A stretch of DNA of 64,000 bases from Burkholderia catarinensis (GCF_001883705.2 NZ_MDEQ02000030.1:20935-84934), one strand, 5' to 3'. Shown: positions 27,731 to 36,603, counted from the first letter of the stretch. The notes: generated from the sequence alone by a model not told the origin. Program-made: numbers and translations.

Positions 27731-27783
27731 CCCGCCACGGCGCTTTCGCCCTATAACCGTTCATCCACACCACGGACAAGATC

Positions 27784-28299
27784 ATGGAAATCGGACAATA
27801 CCAACCGAATCTCGAAGGCGACGGCCTGCGTATCGGCATCGTGCAATCGCGCTTCAACGAGCCCGTGTGCAACGGCCTCGCCGACGCGTGCGTCGAAGAA
27901 CTGGAGCGCCTCGGCGTCACCGGTGAAGACGTGCTGCTCGTGTCGGTGCCCGGCGCACTGGAAATCCCGCTCGCACTGCAGAAGCTCGCGGAAAGCGGCC
28001 AGTTCGACGCGCTGATCGCGCTCGGCGCGGTGATCCGCGGCGAGACCTACCACTTCGAACTCGTGTCGAACGAGAGCGGCGCGGGCATCACCCGTATCGG
28101 CCTCGACTTCAACCTGCCGATCGCGAATGCGGTCCTGACGACCGAAAGCGACGAGCAGGCCGTCGCGCGCATGACCGAAAAGGGTCGTGACGCCGCGCGC
28201 GTCGCCGTCGAGATGGCCAACCTGACGATGGCGCTCGACCAACTCGGCGACGACGAGGACGAAGAAGAAGACGAAGACGACGAAGAGGAGCGCGCATGA
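27784..28299 (+). CDS. ribH: 6,7-dimethyl-8-ribityllumazine synthase
   Basis: Condenses the ribB product with the ribD product; the enzyme assembles as pentamers or icosahedral shells. The 171-residue product has IGIVQSRFNEPVCNGL, SVPGALEIPLAL and IALGAVIRGETYHFELVSNESGAGI, including the catalytic histidine region. The last 20 residues are almost all aspartate and glutamate, an extension not found in most family members. It starts 53 bases after ribB and overlaps nusB by four bases. Confidence 0.96.
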   Translation: MEIGQYQPNLEGDGLRIGIVQSRFNEPVCNGLADACVEELERLGVTGEDVLLVSVPGALEIPLALQKLAESGQFDALIALGAVIRGETYHFELVSNESGAGITRIGLDFNLPIANAVLTTESDEQAVARMTEKGRDAARVAVEMANLTMALDQLGDDEDEEEDEDDEEERA

Positions 28300-28733
28300 A
28301 GAAGAGCGCCCGCCGACAATCGCGCGAGCTGGCGACGCAGGGCCTGTACCAGTGGCTGCTGTCGAACGCGCCCGCTGGCGAGATCGACGCGCAACTGCGC
28401 GGCGCGCTCGGTTACGACAAGGCTGACAAGGCGCTGCTCGAGGCCATCCTGCACGGCGTGATCCGCGAGCATGCCACGCTCGTCGAAGCGCTGACGCCGT
28501 CGCTGGACCGTCCGATCGAGCAGCTGTCGCCGGTCGAACGCGCCGTGCTGCTGATCGCGACGTTCGAGCTCACGCACCACGTCGAAACGCCGTACCGCGT
28601 GATCATCAACGAAGCGGTCGAACTCGCGAAGACGTTCGGCGGCTCCGACGGCTACAAGTACGTGAACGGCGTGCTCGACAAGCTCGCCGCGAAGCTGCGC
28701 CCCGCCGAAACGCAGGCGCGCCGCAACGGCTGA
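28296..28733 (+). CDS. nusB: Transcription antitermination factor NusB
   Basis: Works with NusE (S10) at boxA in rRNA antitermination. The 145-residue all-helical product begins MKKSARRQSRELATQGLYQWLL and contains LSPVERAVLLIATFELTHHVETPYRVIINEAVELAKTFGGSDGYKYVNGVLDKLA. It overlaps ribH by four bases, a conserved ribH-nusB pairing. A strong terminator follows directly. Confidence 0.96.
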   Translation: MKKSARRQSRELATQGLYQWLLSNAPAGEIDAQLRGALGYDKADKALLEAILHGVIREHATLVEALTPSLDRPIEQLSPVERAVLLIATFELTHHVETPYRVIINEAVELAKTFGGSDGYKYVNGVLDKLAAKLRPAETQARRNG

Positions 28734-28745
28734 TACCGTTTGTCC

Positions 28746-28769
28746 ACGGGCGCGCAAGCGCCCGTTTTT
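28746..28769 (+). terminator. Terminator after nusB
   Basis: ACGGGCGC-GCAA-GCGCCCGT followed by TTTTC, 13 bases beyond the nusB stop codon. This ends the ribB-ribH-nusB operon. Confidence 0.88.
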
Positions 28770-28796
28770 CATTCTCCCTCCCCGTCCCGCCCGCCG

Positions 28797-29993
28797 ATGA
28801 ATACCACCGCCGCTTCGCTCGTCACGCTCGCAGCACGCGTCGACGCGATCCAGCCCTTTTACGTGATGGAATTGATGAAGGAGGCACAGCGGCTCGAGTC
28901 CTCCGGGCGCGATGTTATCCACATGGGCATCGGCGAGCCGGATTTCACCGCGCCGGAGCCTGTCGTCGACGCGGCCGCGGCCGCGCTGCGCCGCGGCGTC
29001 ACGCAGTACACGAGCGCGCTCGGCATTGCGCCGCTGCGCGAGGCGATCGCCGCGCACTACGCGCGTGCCTACGGCCTCACGATCAGCCCGGAGCGGATCG
29101 TCGTGACGGCCGGCGCGTCGGCCGCGCTGCTGCTCGCGTGCCTCGCGCTCGTGGGCCGCGACGACGAGGTGCTGATGCCCGACCCGTCGTACCCGTGCAA
29201 CCGGCACTTCGTCGCCGCTGCCGAAGGCCGCCCGGTGCTCGTGCCGAGCGGCCCGGATGCACGCTTTCAGCTCACCGAGGACGACGTCCGCACGCGCTGG
29301 GGCAACAGCACGCGCGGCGTGCTGCTCGCGTCGCCGTCGAACCCGACCGGCACGTCGCTCGAACCGGACGAGCTGAAGCGGATCGTCGAGGCCGTGCGTG
29401 CACGCGGCGGCTTCACGATCGTCGACGAGATCTACCAGGGGCTCAGCTACGACGCGGCGCCCGTGTCGGCGCTGTCGTTCGGCGACGATGTCATCACCGT
29501 GAACAGCTTCTCGAAGTATTTCAGCATGACGGGCTGGCGGCTCGGCTGGCTGGTCGTGCCGCCCACGCTGGTCGACACGTTCGAGAAGCTCTCGCAGAAC
29601 CTGTTCATCTGCCCGTCCGCACTCGCGCAGCACGCGGCACTCGCGTGCTTCGAGCCGGCCTCGCTCGACATCTACGAAGCGCGCCGGCTCGAATTCAAGC
29701 GCCGCCGCGATTTCATCGCGCCGGCGCTCGAACGGCTCGGCTTCACCGTCCCCGTGATGCCGGACGGCGCATTCTATGTGTATGCGCGTTGCGGCGGCGT
29801 CGCCCACCCGGCGGCCGGAGACAGCGCCGCGCTCACGCAGGCGATGCTGCACGACGCGGGCGTCGTGCTGGTGCCCGGCATGGACTTCGGTGTCCATGCG
29901 CCGCGCGACTATATCCGCCTGTCCTATGCGACGGCCTACTCGCGGCTCGAAGAGGCGGTCGAACGGCTCGCGACGCTGTTCGGGCAGCACTGA
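28797..29993 (+). CDS. PLP-dependent aminotransferase (class I/II)
   Basis: A 398-residue fold-type I aminotransferase. It has HMGIGEPDFTAPEPVVDAAAAAL at the N-terminus, SPSNPTGTSLEPDELKRI near residue 180, and FTIVDEIYQGLSY near 208. The catalytic lysine is in NSFSKYFSMTGWRLGWLVVP near 235, and the substrate arginine is in YIRLSYATAYSRLEEAVERL at the C-terminus. Family resemblance is to aspartate/alanine-type enzymes; the exact substrates cannot be told. The start at 28797 lies just after the nusB terminator. Its own terminator follows. Confidence 0.9.
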   Translation: MNTTAASLVTLAARVDAIQPFYVMELMKEAQRLESSGRDVIHMGIGEPDFTAPEPVVDAAAAALRRGVTQYTSALGIAPLREAIAAHYARAYGLTISPERIVVTAGASAALLLACLALVGRDDEVLMPDPSYPCNRHFVAAAEGRPVLVPSGPDARFQLTEDDVRTRWGNSTRGVLLASPSNPTGTSLEPDELKRIVEAVRARGGFTIVDEIYQGLSYDAAPVSALSFGDDVITVNSFSKYFSMTGWRLGWLVVPPTLVDTFEKLSQNLFICPSALAQHAALACFEPASLDIYEARRLEFKRRRDFIAPALERLGFTVPVMPDGAFYVYARCGGVAHPAAGDSAALTQAMLHDAGVVLVPGMDFGVHAPRDYIRLSYATAYSRLEEAVERLATLFGQH

Positions 29994-30036
29994 CGCCACG
30001 GCCGGCACACTGGCCGTTTCGCGCACCGCAAAGAAG

Positions 30037-30064
30037 AAAAGGCACCCGGACCGGGTGCCTTTTT
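30037..30064. terminator. Bidirectional terminator
   Basis: AAAAGGCACCCGG and CCGGGTGCCTTTTT form an almost loop-free perfect stem with A/T tracts on both sides. It lies between the convergent aminotransferase and lytic transglycosylase genes. Confidence 0.88.
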
Positions 30065-30102
30065 CATTTCCTGCGGACAGCGCCGCGCGGTACGCGTAAC
30101 CG

Positions 30103-31212
30103 TTACGCGCCGAGTTCCGAGTGATCGGCGTGCGCTTGCTTCGCGGTATCGACGCTCGCGTCCTGCGGCGACGCATCCTTCGGCGCTGCCGCCTTCACCG
30201 ACGTCGCGCCATCGAGCGTTGCATGCACGCGCTTCGCGCCGCCTGTCGATGCCGTCACGGCTGCAGCCGTGACGATCGGCTTCGCCGGCGCCTGCGGCGC
30301 GTTGACCGGCACGCTGCGGCCATGCGACACGTCGCGCAGCCGGCCGCGTTCGGCCATCACCTTCGAACCGTATGCGGTGTCGTCGGGATTCGTCGAGCCG
30401 TTGTACAGGCGCAGGCCGTTCGCGAGCGAGCCGCCGCGCGCGATGCAGTCCTTCAGCACGAGCGCGCCGACCTGGAGATTCGCGATCGGCTGCAGTGCGG
30501 TATCGGTGCCGCCGAAATACTCGAACTTGTCGGAATGAACCTTCGACATGACCTGCATCAGGCCCTTCGCGCCGACGCCGCTTTCGGCATACGGGTTGAA
30601 GCCTGACTCGATCGCCATCACGGACAGCAGCAGCAGCGGGTCGAGGCCGACATCACGGCCGGTCTGGAACGCGGCCTTGACGAGCTGGCCGAGCGGCTCT
30701 TGTGCGATGCGGTAACGGCGCGACAGATAGGTCGCGACGAGCGCCTGTTCGCGGTTCGACGCAAGCGCACGATCGTCGCGCGCATCGGCCGGCACCCGCT
30801 GGGTCGGAATCAGTTTTGCAAGCGCGACGGGCGACGGGCCGTTGCGGGCCGGATCGGACGCATCGCCCTGCGCGGCGGCTTCCGGTGCGACGTCGAGGCC
30901 GACCGCAAGCGTATCCGTTTCGGGACTGTCTTCCTGCTGCGGCTGCACGCCGGCAGGCGCGAAGTTCGGCAGCGGATGGCCGGACAGCAGACGAGCCGGA
31001 CCGGCCTGCACGGCCGCGGAAACGACCGGCATCAGCTTCGCGGCAAGCGTGCCGCGTACGGTTGGCAGCAGCCACAGTGCAAGCGCAACCGCGACAGCCA
31101 AACAGCCGACAACGCTGAATAGATGGTGACTGACACGCGTCCCGCGACGCAGCATGTTGCGCACGATTTGCGCATGCTGCTCATTGGGACGCCACGATAA
31201 CCAAGCGTTCAT
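30103..31212 (-). CDS. Membrane-anchored lytic transglycosylase (SLT domain)
   Basis: Cleaves peptidoglycan glycan strands. The 369-residue product has one N-terminal hydrophobic segment (LFSVVGCLAVAVALALWLLPTV, about residues 31-52), which acts as an anchor or uncleaved signal. The catalytic SLT domain (about 190-290) contains LSVMAIESGFNPYAES with the catalytic glutamate and VGAKGLMQVM, then NLQVGALVLKD and LRLYNGS. The remaining C-terminus is low-complexity alanine-rich. A GGGAGA site precedes the ATG at 31212. The nearest strong promoter is about 340 bases upstream, beyond the candidate small RNA. Confidence 0.88.
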   Translation of the reverse strand: MNAWLSWRPNEQHAQIVRNMLRRGTRVSHHLFSVVGCLAVAVALALWLLPTVRGTLAAKLMPVVSAAVQAGPARLLSGHPLPNFAPAGVQPQQEDSPETDTLAVGLDVAPEAAAQGDASDPARNGPSPVALAKLIPTQRVPADARDDRALASNREQALVATYLSRRYRIAQEPLGQLVKAAFQTGRDVGLDPLLLLSVMAIESGFNPYAESGVGAKGLMQVMSKVHSDKFEYFGGTDTALQPIANLQVGALVLKDCIARGGSLANGLRLYNGSTNPDDTAYGSKVMAERGRLRDVSHGRSVPVNAPQAPAKPIVTAAAVTASTGGAKRVHATLDGATSVKAAAPKDASPQDASVDTAKQAHADHSELGA

Positions 31213-31330
31213 TCAGATCATCTCCCATGAACATGACTCGTGCGGCTCGCTCAGCTCGATGGCGAGACAGAATACGTGCCGCGGAATCAAGACGCCGCAC
31301 GCCTTGGTTGGGACGTGCAAGCATCGGAGA

Positions 31331-31348
31331 AACGGTATAAGTACCGTT
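31331..31348. repeat. Inverted repeat AACGGTA-TAAG-TACCGTT
   Basis: Perfect 7-bp arms with a 4-base centre lie about 120 bases upstream of the lytic transglycosylase start. This could be an operator for that gene or a leader hairpin. No matching repeat was noticed elsewhere in the window. Confidence 0.4.
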
Positions 31349-31419
31349 CGAGGCCACGGTGTAAGAGGGCCGGCACCTTCGCACAATGGGCGAGGCGGGC
31401 ATACGCGGTGGCACCCACG

Positions 31420-31560
31420 CAAAAAACCAGCGTCTGGTAGCGCTGGCTGGGACTACGACTAAAGCCGTCGAATACGCCGTGCAGGATTCGGCGGACGGTG
31501 ACGCGCTGCGTCAAAGATCGGTGATTGGCGGCTCGAAGCCTTTTACCCTGCAACCAATGT
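31420..31560 (-). ncRNA. Candidate small RNA of about 140 nt
   Basis: A strong sigma-70-like promoter points into this stretch on the minus strand, and a hairpin plus six T ends it (stem 31427-31432/31441-31446, T-run 31421-31426). Between them the transcript would fold into several GC-rich hairpins: GGCT-TCG-AGCC, GACGC-AGC-GCGTC, and a longer stem built from CCGTCCGCCG with CGGCG...GACGG. No open frame here has a ribosome-binding site or family resemblance. It is not 6S, SRP, tmRNA or RNase P RNA as far as their conserved cores can be recognised. The alternative is a leader/attenuator of the downstream transglycosylase. Confidence 0.55.
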
Positions 31561-31566
31561 GAGCGG

Positions 31567-31594
31567 ATTCTAGCAGGGTTTTATAGATCGTCAA
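31567..31594 (-). promoter_or_regulatory. Strong promoter TTGACG-16-TAGAAT
   Basis: On the minus strand TTGACG (31589-31594) and TAGAAT (31567-31572) are spaced by 16 bases in a locally AT-rich stretch (31570-31635) that is unusual for this genome. Predicted transcription start is near 31560. It drives the candidate small RNA and perhaps, by read-through, the lytic transglycosylase. Confidence 0.75.
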
Positions 31595-31808
31595 CACTAT
31601 AAAACATTAAAATCATAACAAAAAGTAATTTAGCGGCACCCTTCAGATCGGAAGCCCCCTGCCGTAGGGCGTTTGCGCGCGGTCGACTTTTTTCTCTGCC
31701 GGGCGGGCGGGCGGCGGCCCGGGTAAAATCGTCGGTCGATTCGGGGCCGCAGCCGGCCGCTGCGCCCGCCCACCGCTGCCCGCCCTGCGGGTGGCCCGGA
31801 CCTTCTTC

Positions 31809-33365
31809 ATGAAATACAGAGACTTACGCGATTTCATCCAGCGCCTCGAGGCGCTCGGCGAACTGCGGCGCGTCACGCAACCCGTGTCGCCCGTACTCGA
31901 AATGACCGAGCTGTGCGACCGCGTGCTGCGCGCCGGCGGCCCCGCGCTGCTGTTCAACGCGCCGCCCGGCCATGCTTTCCCGGTGCTCGGCAACCTGTTC
32001 GGCACGCCGCGCCGCGTCGCGCTCGGAATGGGCGTCGATGCGGGCGACGACGCCGCGCTCGATTCGCTGCGCGATCTCGGGCGCCTGCTGTCCGCGCTGA
32101 AGGAACCCGACCCGCCGAAGAGCCTGAAGGATGCCGGCAAGCTGCTGTCGCTCGCGAAGGCCGTGTGGGACATGGCGCCGAAGGCGGTGTCGTCGCCGCC
32201 GTGCCAGGAGATCGTCTGGGAAGGCGCCGACGTCGACCTGAACAAGCTGCCGATCCAGACCTGCTGGCCCGGCGATGCGGGGCCGCTGGTCACGTGGGGC
32301 CTGACGGTCACGCGCGGGCCGAACAAGTCGCGCCAGAACCTCGGCATCTACCGCCAGCAGTTGATCGGCCGCAACAAGCTGATCATGCGCTGGCTCGCGC
32401 ATCGCGGTGGCGCGCTCGACTTCCGCGAATTCGCGCTGCAGAACCCCGGCAAGCCGTATCCGGTCGCGGTCGTGCTCGGCGCCGATCCGGCCACGACGCT
32501 CGGCGCGGTGACGCCCGTGCCCGATTCGCTGTCCGAGTACCAGTTCGCCGGCCTGCTGCGCGGCAGCCGCACGGAGCTCGCGAAGTGCCTGACGCCCGGC
32601 GTCGACACGCTGCAGGTGCCCGCGCGCGCGGAGATCGTGCTCGAAGGCTTCATCCATCCGCAGGAAGGCACCCCTGCCCCCGCTCCGGCCGGCGCACCGC
32701 CGCGCCCGGCCGGCAACGCGTCCGCCGCGTACGAGCATGCGCTCGAAGGCCCGTACGGCGACCACACCGGCTATTACAACGAGCAGGAGTGGTTCCCGGT
32801 GTTCACCGTCGAGCGCATCACGATGCGCCGCGACGCGATCTACCACTCGACCTACACGGGCAAACCGCCCGACGAGCCCGCGGTGCTCGGCGTCGCGCTC
32901 AACGAGGTGTTCGTGCCGCTGCTGCAGAAGCAGTTCGCGGAGATCACCGACTTCTACCTGCCGCCCGAAGGCTGCAGCTACCGGATGGCCATCGTCCAGA
33001 TGAAGAAGAGCTACGCGGGCCACGCGAAGCGCGTGATGTTCGGCGTGTGGAGCTTCCTGCGGCAGTTCATGTATACGAAGTTCATCGTGGTCGTCGACGA
33101 GGACGTGAACATCCGCGACTGGAAGGAAGTGATCTGGGCGATCACGACCCGCGTCGACCCCGTGCGCGACACGGTGATGGTCGACAGCACGCCGATCGAC
33201 TATCTCGATTTCGCATCGCCGGTCGCCGGTCTCGGTTCGAAGATGGGGCTCGACGCGACCAACAAGTGGCCCGGCGAGACGAACCGCGAATGGGGCCGCC
33301 CGATCGAGATGGATGCGGCCGTGAAGGCGCGCGTCGACCGGCTCTGGCAGGAGATCGGGCTCTGA
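31809..33365 (+). CDS. ubiD: 4-hydroxy-3-polyprenylbenzoate decarboxylase UbiD
   Basis: Decarboxylates the polyprenylated benzoate intermediate of ubiquinone synthesis using prenylated FMN from UbiX. The 518-residue product begins MKYRDLRDFIQRLEALGELRRVTQPV. It contains the UbiD core (WPGDAGPLVTWGLTVTRGPN, NLGIYRQQLIGRNKLIMRWL, GRPYPVAVVLGADPATTLGAVTPVPDSLSEYQFAGLLRG-like region) and the ERITMRRDAIYHSTYTGKPPDEPAVLG segment. The ATG at 31809 is the family start. TAAAAT near 31724 may be its -10. Confidence 0.95.
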   Translation: MKYRDLRDFIQRLEALGELRRVTQPVSPVLEMTELCDRVLRAGGPALLFNAPPGHAFPVLGNLFGTPRRVALGMGVDAGDDAALDSLRDLGRLLSALKEPDPPKSLKDAGKLLSLAKAVWDMAPKAVSSPPCQEIVWEGADVDLNKLPIQTCWPGDAGPLVTWGLTVTRGPNKSRQNLGIYRQQLIGRNKLIMRWLAHRGGALDFREFALQNPGKPYPVAVVLGADPATTLGAVTPVPDSLSEYQFAGLLRGSRTELAKCLTPGVDTLQVPARAEIVLEGFIHPQEGTPAPAPAGAPPRPAGNASAAYEHALEGPYGDHTGYYNEQEWFPVFTVERITMRRDAIYHSTYTGKPPDEPAVLGVALNEVFVPLLQKQFAEITDFYLPPEGCSYRMAIVQMKKSYAGHAKRVMFGVWSFLRQFMYTKFIVVVDEDVNIRDWKEVIWAITTRVDPVRDTVMVDSTPIDYLDFASPVAGLGSKMGLDATNKWPGETNREWGRPIEMDAAVKARVDRLWQEIGL

Positions 33366-33423
33366 GGCTGTCAGGCCGGCACGCGCCGGCCCGTGCATCG
33401 CAATCACCGCAAGAACAAAGAAG

Positions 33424-34092
33424 ATGAGCTTTCCGCCCGCCTCGATGCTGTCCGACGGTTTCTTTCTGTCGTTGTCGCTGTGTCTCGACATCGGCCTCGT
33501 GAACGTCGCGATGCTGTCGCTGACGCTGTCGCACGGCTTCCGGCCGGGCTTCTGGCTCGGCGTCGGCTCGTGCGTCGGCGATCTCGTCTACGCGGCACTC
33601 GCGCTCGCGGGGATGGCCGTGCTGCTGCAGTTCGAGGCCGTGCGCTGGATCGTGTGGATCGGGGGCGGCGCCGTGCTGCTGTTCCTCACGTGGAAGATGG
33701 CGCGCGAAGCGCTGGTGCCGGCCAAGTCGGCCGACGACGACGCGGACGATGCGCCGCCGCCGCGTGCGAGCGCGCGACGCAGTTTCCTGCGCGGGATGCT
33801 GCTCGCGATGTCGTCGCCGAGCGCGATCCTGTGGTTCGCGGCGGTCGGCGGCGCACTGATCGCGAAAGCCGGCGCAACCACGCCGGTCACCGCATCGGTG
33901 TTCCTGTCGGGCTTTTTCCTCGGCGGCCTCGCGTGGACGCTCTTCATGTGCACACTCGCGAGCCAGGGCCGCAAGCGTGCGGGCGCCGGGCTGATGCGCG
34001 CGTGCCACGTCGCGTCGGCGCTGCTGTTCGCGTATTTCTCGTACAGCGTGATCGTCGGCGGCTACCGCGACCTGATCGTGCACGCGGTGTAA
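33424..34092 (+). CDS. LysE/RhtB-family exporter
   Basis: A 222-residue, six-helix membrane protein of the LysE superfamily that exports amino acids or related metabolites. Typical regions: LSLCLDIGLVNVAMLSLTLSHGFRPGFWLGVGSCVGDLVYAALALAG and FLRGMLLAMSSPSAILWFAAVGGALI. A hydrophilic loop rich in aspartate (AKSADDDADDAPPPRAS) separates helices 3 and 4. Substrate unknown. It lies 58 bases after ubiD and is followed by a terminator. Confidence 0.85.
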   Translation: MSFPPASMLSDGFFLSLSLCLDIGLVNVAMLSLTLSHGFRPGFWLGVGSCVGDLVYAALALAGMAVLLQFEAVRWIVWIGGGAVLLFLTWKMAREALVPAKSADDDADDAPPPRASARRSFLRGMLLAMSSPSAILWFAAVGGALIAKAGATTPVTASVFLSGFFLGGLAWTLFMCTLASQGRKRAGAGLMRACHVASALLFAYFSYSVIVGGYRDLIVHAV

Positions 34093-34137
34093 TCGCAGCC
34101 GACCTGCACCGGCCGTGCGTCAAGCAGCGGCCCCAAT

Positions 34138-34180
34138 GAAAAACGGCGCAGCGCCCCTCGCGGGACGTTGCGCCGTTTTG
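34138..34180. terminator. Bidirectional terminator
   Basis: AAAAACGGCGCA pairs with TGCGCCGTTTT over a larger GC-rich loop, with A and T tracts on both sides. It lies between the convergent LysE and PXPV-repeat genes. Confidence 0.75.
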
Positions 34181-34209
34181 CCACGCGCGGTCAGGCCGCG
34201 CGGGACGAA

Positions 34210-34521
34210 TCAGCGACGCCAGCCGTGATGACCCCAGCCGCCGTAGCCATGACGCCAGTACGGACGACCGTAGTAGCCGCCATAGCCACCGTAGCCGCCG
34301 ACGACCACGGCGGGCGGCGGCGCATAGTAGGCCGGCGCCGGTGCGTAATAGACGGGCGGAGGCGGCGGCGCGTAGTACACGGGCGGCGGCGGTGCATAGA
34401 CGGGGTATGCGGGTGCGACCGGGATACCGATGCCGACCCCGATCGACACGTGGGCCTGCGCGGCGCTTGCAGCACCCAGGCCCAGCGCGGCGGCGGCGAT
34501 GAACGGAATGAGCTTTTTCAC
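34210..34521 (-). CDS. Small exported proline/tyrosine-repeat protein (PXPV-like)
   Basis: A 103-residue protein starting with GTG at 34521, seven bases after AGGAG. Residues 1-24 (MKKLIPFIAAAALGLGAASAAQA) are a signal peptide. The mature part is a run of Pro-Val-Tyr-Tyr-Ala-Pro repeats (YAPPPPVYYAPPPPPVYYAPAPAYYAPPP) followed by a Gly/Tyr/Trp/His-rich tail (GGYGGYGGYYGRPYWRHGYGGWGHHGW). Similar low-complexity exported proteins are common in Burkholderia and Ralstonia; a surface or periplasmic role is likely but unproven. Confidence 0.72.
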   Translation of the reverse strand: MKKLIPFIAAAALGLGAASAAQAHVSIGVGIGIPVAPAYPVYAPPPPVYYAPPPPPVYYAPAPAYYAPPPAVVVGGYGGYGGYYGRPYWRHGYGGWGHHGWRR

Positions 34522-35034
34522 TTCGATTCTCCTGCTGGAGCGGTATTTTATGCGCTCCTGTCGGCAACGGCGGACATGCACGTCGCATGGAAGCAATGTA
34601 GCGAAAACCCGCCCCTCACGTATCGTGCATTTGTTGCAAATTGCAATTGCACGCGGCCGGAGCCGCCGTGCAGCATGGCTTCCGGAGTCGGCGGCGACCC
34701 TTGCGGGTCGCGCGATTCCGTCCGACGAGTCGGGTCCTAACACAATGGCCGGTCAGTCTTACCGGATACGGCACGCGCAGCGGGCACGCGGACGTAATGA
34801 ACGATTACAAATTTGAAACAAGATGCCGACATTTCCAGCGGACATGCGCGCGATGGATTCAAGGGTCTGATTCCATGGTCCTGAATCGACCATGACGCCG
34901 GGCGCCACCCTGCGCATGGATTGCGCCATATAACGGTAAGCAGTCCATGCGTCTGCGCGGAAATCGACCCTCCTCGACTCCGCCGTCATTCCTGCGATAC
35001 TGACGGCTGCTCCGTTTTCGCTTAGTCCGCCGCC
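34522..35034. other. Divergent intergenic region, no gene seen
   Basis: The 513 bases between the PXPV-repeat gene and the DUF2520 gene contain no recognisable coding sequence. A TAAAAT (minus strand, 34545-34550) lies close to the PXPV gene start. The middle is less GC-rich than the flanks. Long upstream open frames here lack ribosome-binding sites and family resemblance. Confidence 0.45.
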
Positions 35035-35964
35035 ATGTCTCTCCCCGACATACCCCGCCTCGGCTTCATCGGCGCCGGCCGTCTCGCGCGCTGTGTCGCG
35101 CAGCGCTTCGCACAGGCCGGCTTTCCCGTCGTCGCGATCGCGAGCCGCACGCCTGAATCGGCCGCGATCCTCGCCGCGCGCATCGACGGCTGCCAGGCGG
35201 TCGACACGCCGCAGCAGGTCGCCGACGCCGCCGACCTGATCTTCCTGACGGTGCCCGACGACCATCTCGCGTCGGCCGCCGCGGCGCTGCGCTTCGACGC
35301 ATCGCGCGCCGCGCGGCAGGGCGTCGTCCACTGCAGCGGCGCTTCGGCGGTCGCGCTGCTCGACCCGGCGAAACGGCAAGGCGCGGCCACCGGCGGCTTC
35401 CATCCGCTCTACCTGTTCGGCGGCACCGATGCCGACCTCGCCCGCATCGACGGCTGTTCGGTCACGATCGAAGCCGACGGCGCATTGCATGCGACGCTGA
35501 TGCGACTTGCTGCCGCACTCGGCTGCCATCCGTTGTCGATTCCGGCCGGCGGACGGATGCTCTATCACGCGGCCGCGCACTACGCGGCGAGCTTCGCACT
35601 GTGCGGGCTGTCGGAAGCGGTCGAGCTGTGGCGCGGCCTCGGTTTCGACGAGGAAGCCGCGCTGCGCGCACTGCTGCCGATGCTGGCCGGCACGATCGAG
35701 ACCGCACGCGACAAGGGGCTCGCGAACGCGCTCGCCGGCCCCGTGTCGCGCGGCGATACGGGTATCGTCGAACGCCAGCTCGCGCTGCTCGAAGCGCGCG
35801 GCGGCGATCACGCGACGCTGTACGCGCTGATGACGCGCCGCGCGGTCGCGCTCGCGGCGCAGCGCACCGCACCGCCGGCGTCGCTGCCGGCGCTCGCCGA
35901 AGCCGTCGAAACGTCGCTCGCACGCGCGCCCGCGCCCCCCTCCCCGTCGCACGACGAGGCGTGA
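35035..35964 (+). CDS. Rossmann-fold protein with DUF2520 domain
   Basis: A 309-residue protein. Residues about 8-110 are an NAD(P)-binding Rossmann domain (RLGFIGAGRLARCVAQRFAQAGFPVVAIASR). The C-terminal half is DUF2520 (HPLYLFGG, GGRMLYHAAAHYAASFALCGLSEAVELW, GPVSRGDTGIVERQLALL). The layout resembles 6-phosphogluconate-dehydrogenase-like or pyrroline-carboxylate-reductase-like oxidoreductases, but the substrate is unknown. It is 75 bases upstream of the YggT gene on the same strand. Confidence 0.85.
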   Translation: MSLPDIPRLGFIGAGRLARCVAQRFAQAGFPVVAIASRTPESAAILAARIDGCQAVDTPQQVADAADLIFLTVPDDHLASAAAALRFDASRAARQGVVHCSGASAVALLDPAKRQGAATGGFHPLYLFGGTDADLARIDGCSVTIEADGALHATLMRLAAALGCHPLSIPAGGRMLYHAAAHYAASFALCGLSEAVELWRGLGFDEEAALRALLPMLAGTIETARDKGLANALAGPVSRGDTGIVERQLALLEARGGDHATLYALMTRRAVALAAQRTAPPASLPALAEAVETSLARAPAPPSPSHDEA

Positions 35965-36039
35965 TAAGGTGTCGGCCGATGCGCCGCCATCCGGCGTTGG
36001 CGGCCGCACGCTACCGACTGTATAAAAAGGATGCCAACG

Positions 36040-36603
36040 ATGTTCGGCGAGATCGCCCGTTTTCTGCTCAATACCATCTTCACGCTGTTCGGCGCCGCGC
36101 TGATCCTGCGCGTCTGGATGCAGGCCGTCCGCGTGCCGCCGTACAACCCCGTCACGCAGGCCGTGCTGCAGGCGACCAACTGGCTCGTGCTGCCGCTGCG
36201 CCGCGTGATCGCGGGCGTGCGCGGCATCGACTGGGCCAGCGTCGTCGCCGCGCTGCTCACCGCGCTCGTCTATGTCGTGCTGATGGTCGTGATGGCCGGC
36301 TTCGATCCGACCTCGGTGATCGCGACGCTCGTCGTGGTCGCGCTGCTCACCGTCGTGAAGTGGGCGCTCAACCTCGTGATCTGGATGACGATCCTGATGG
36401 CGCTGCTGTCGTGGCTCAACCCGCGCTCGGCGGCGATGCCGATCCTCTACCAGCTCACCGCGCCGTTCCTGAACCCGCTGCGCCGCATCATCCCGAACCT
36501 CGGCGGCATCGACCTGTCGCCGATCCTGCTGTTCGTGATCGTGCAGGTGCTGCTGATGATCGTCACGCGCGCCGCCGTGTCGATGACAATGTTCGGCATC
36601 TGA
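36040..36603 (+). CDS. YggT-family membrane protein
   Basis: A 187-residue protein with two copies of the YggT unit, each a pair of hydrophobic helices: ALILRVWMQAVRVPPYNPVTQAVLQATNWLVLPLRRVIAG, and LMALLSWLNPRSAAMPILYQLTAPFLNPLRRIIPNLGGIDLSPILLFVIVQVLLM. The ATG at 36040 has AAGGA about nine bases upstream and is preferred over one three codons earlier. YggT proteins are linked to membrane-protein organisation or osmotic tolerance in other bacteria; the role is not firmly established. Confidence 0.88.
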   Translation: MFGEIARFLLNTIFTLFGAALILRVWMQAVRVPPYNPVTQAVLQATNWLVLPLRRVIAGVRGIDWASVVAALLTALVYVVLMVVMAGFDPTSVIATLVVVALLTVVKWALNLVIWMTILMALLSWLNPRSAAMPILYQLTAPFLNPLRRIIPNLGGIDLSPILLFVIVQVLLMIVTRAAVSMTMFGI

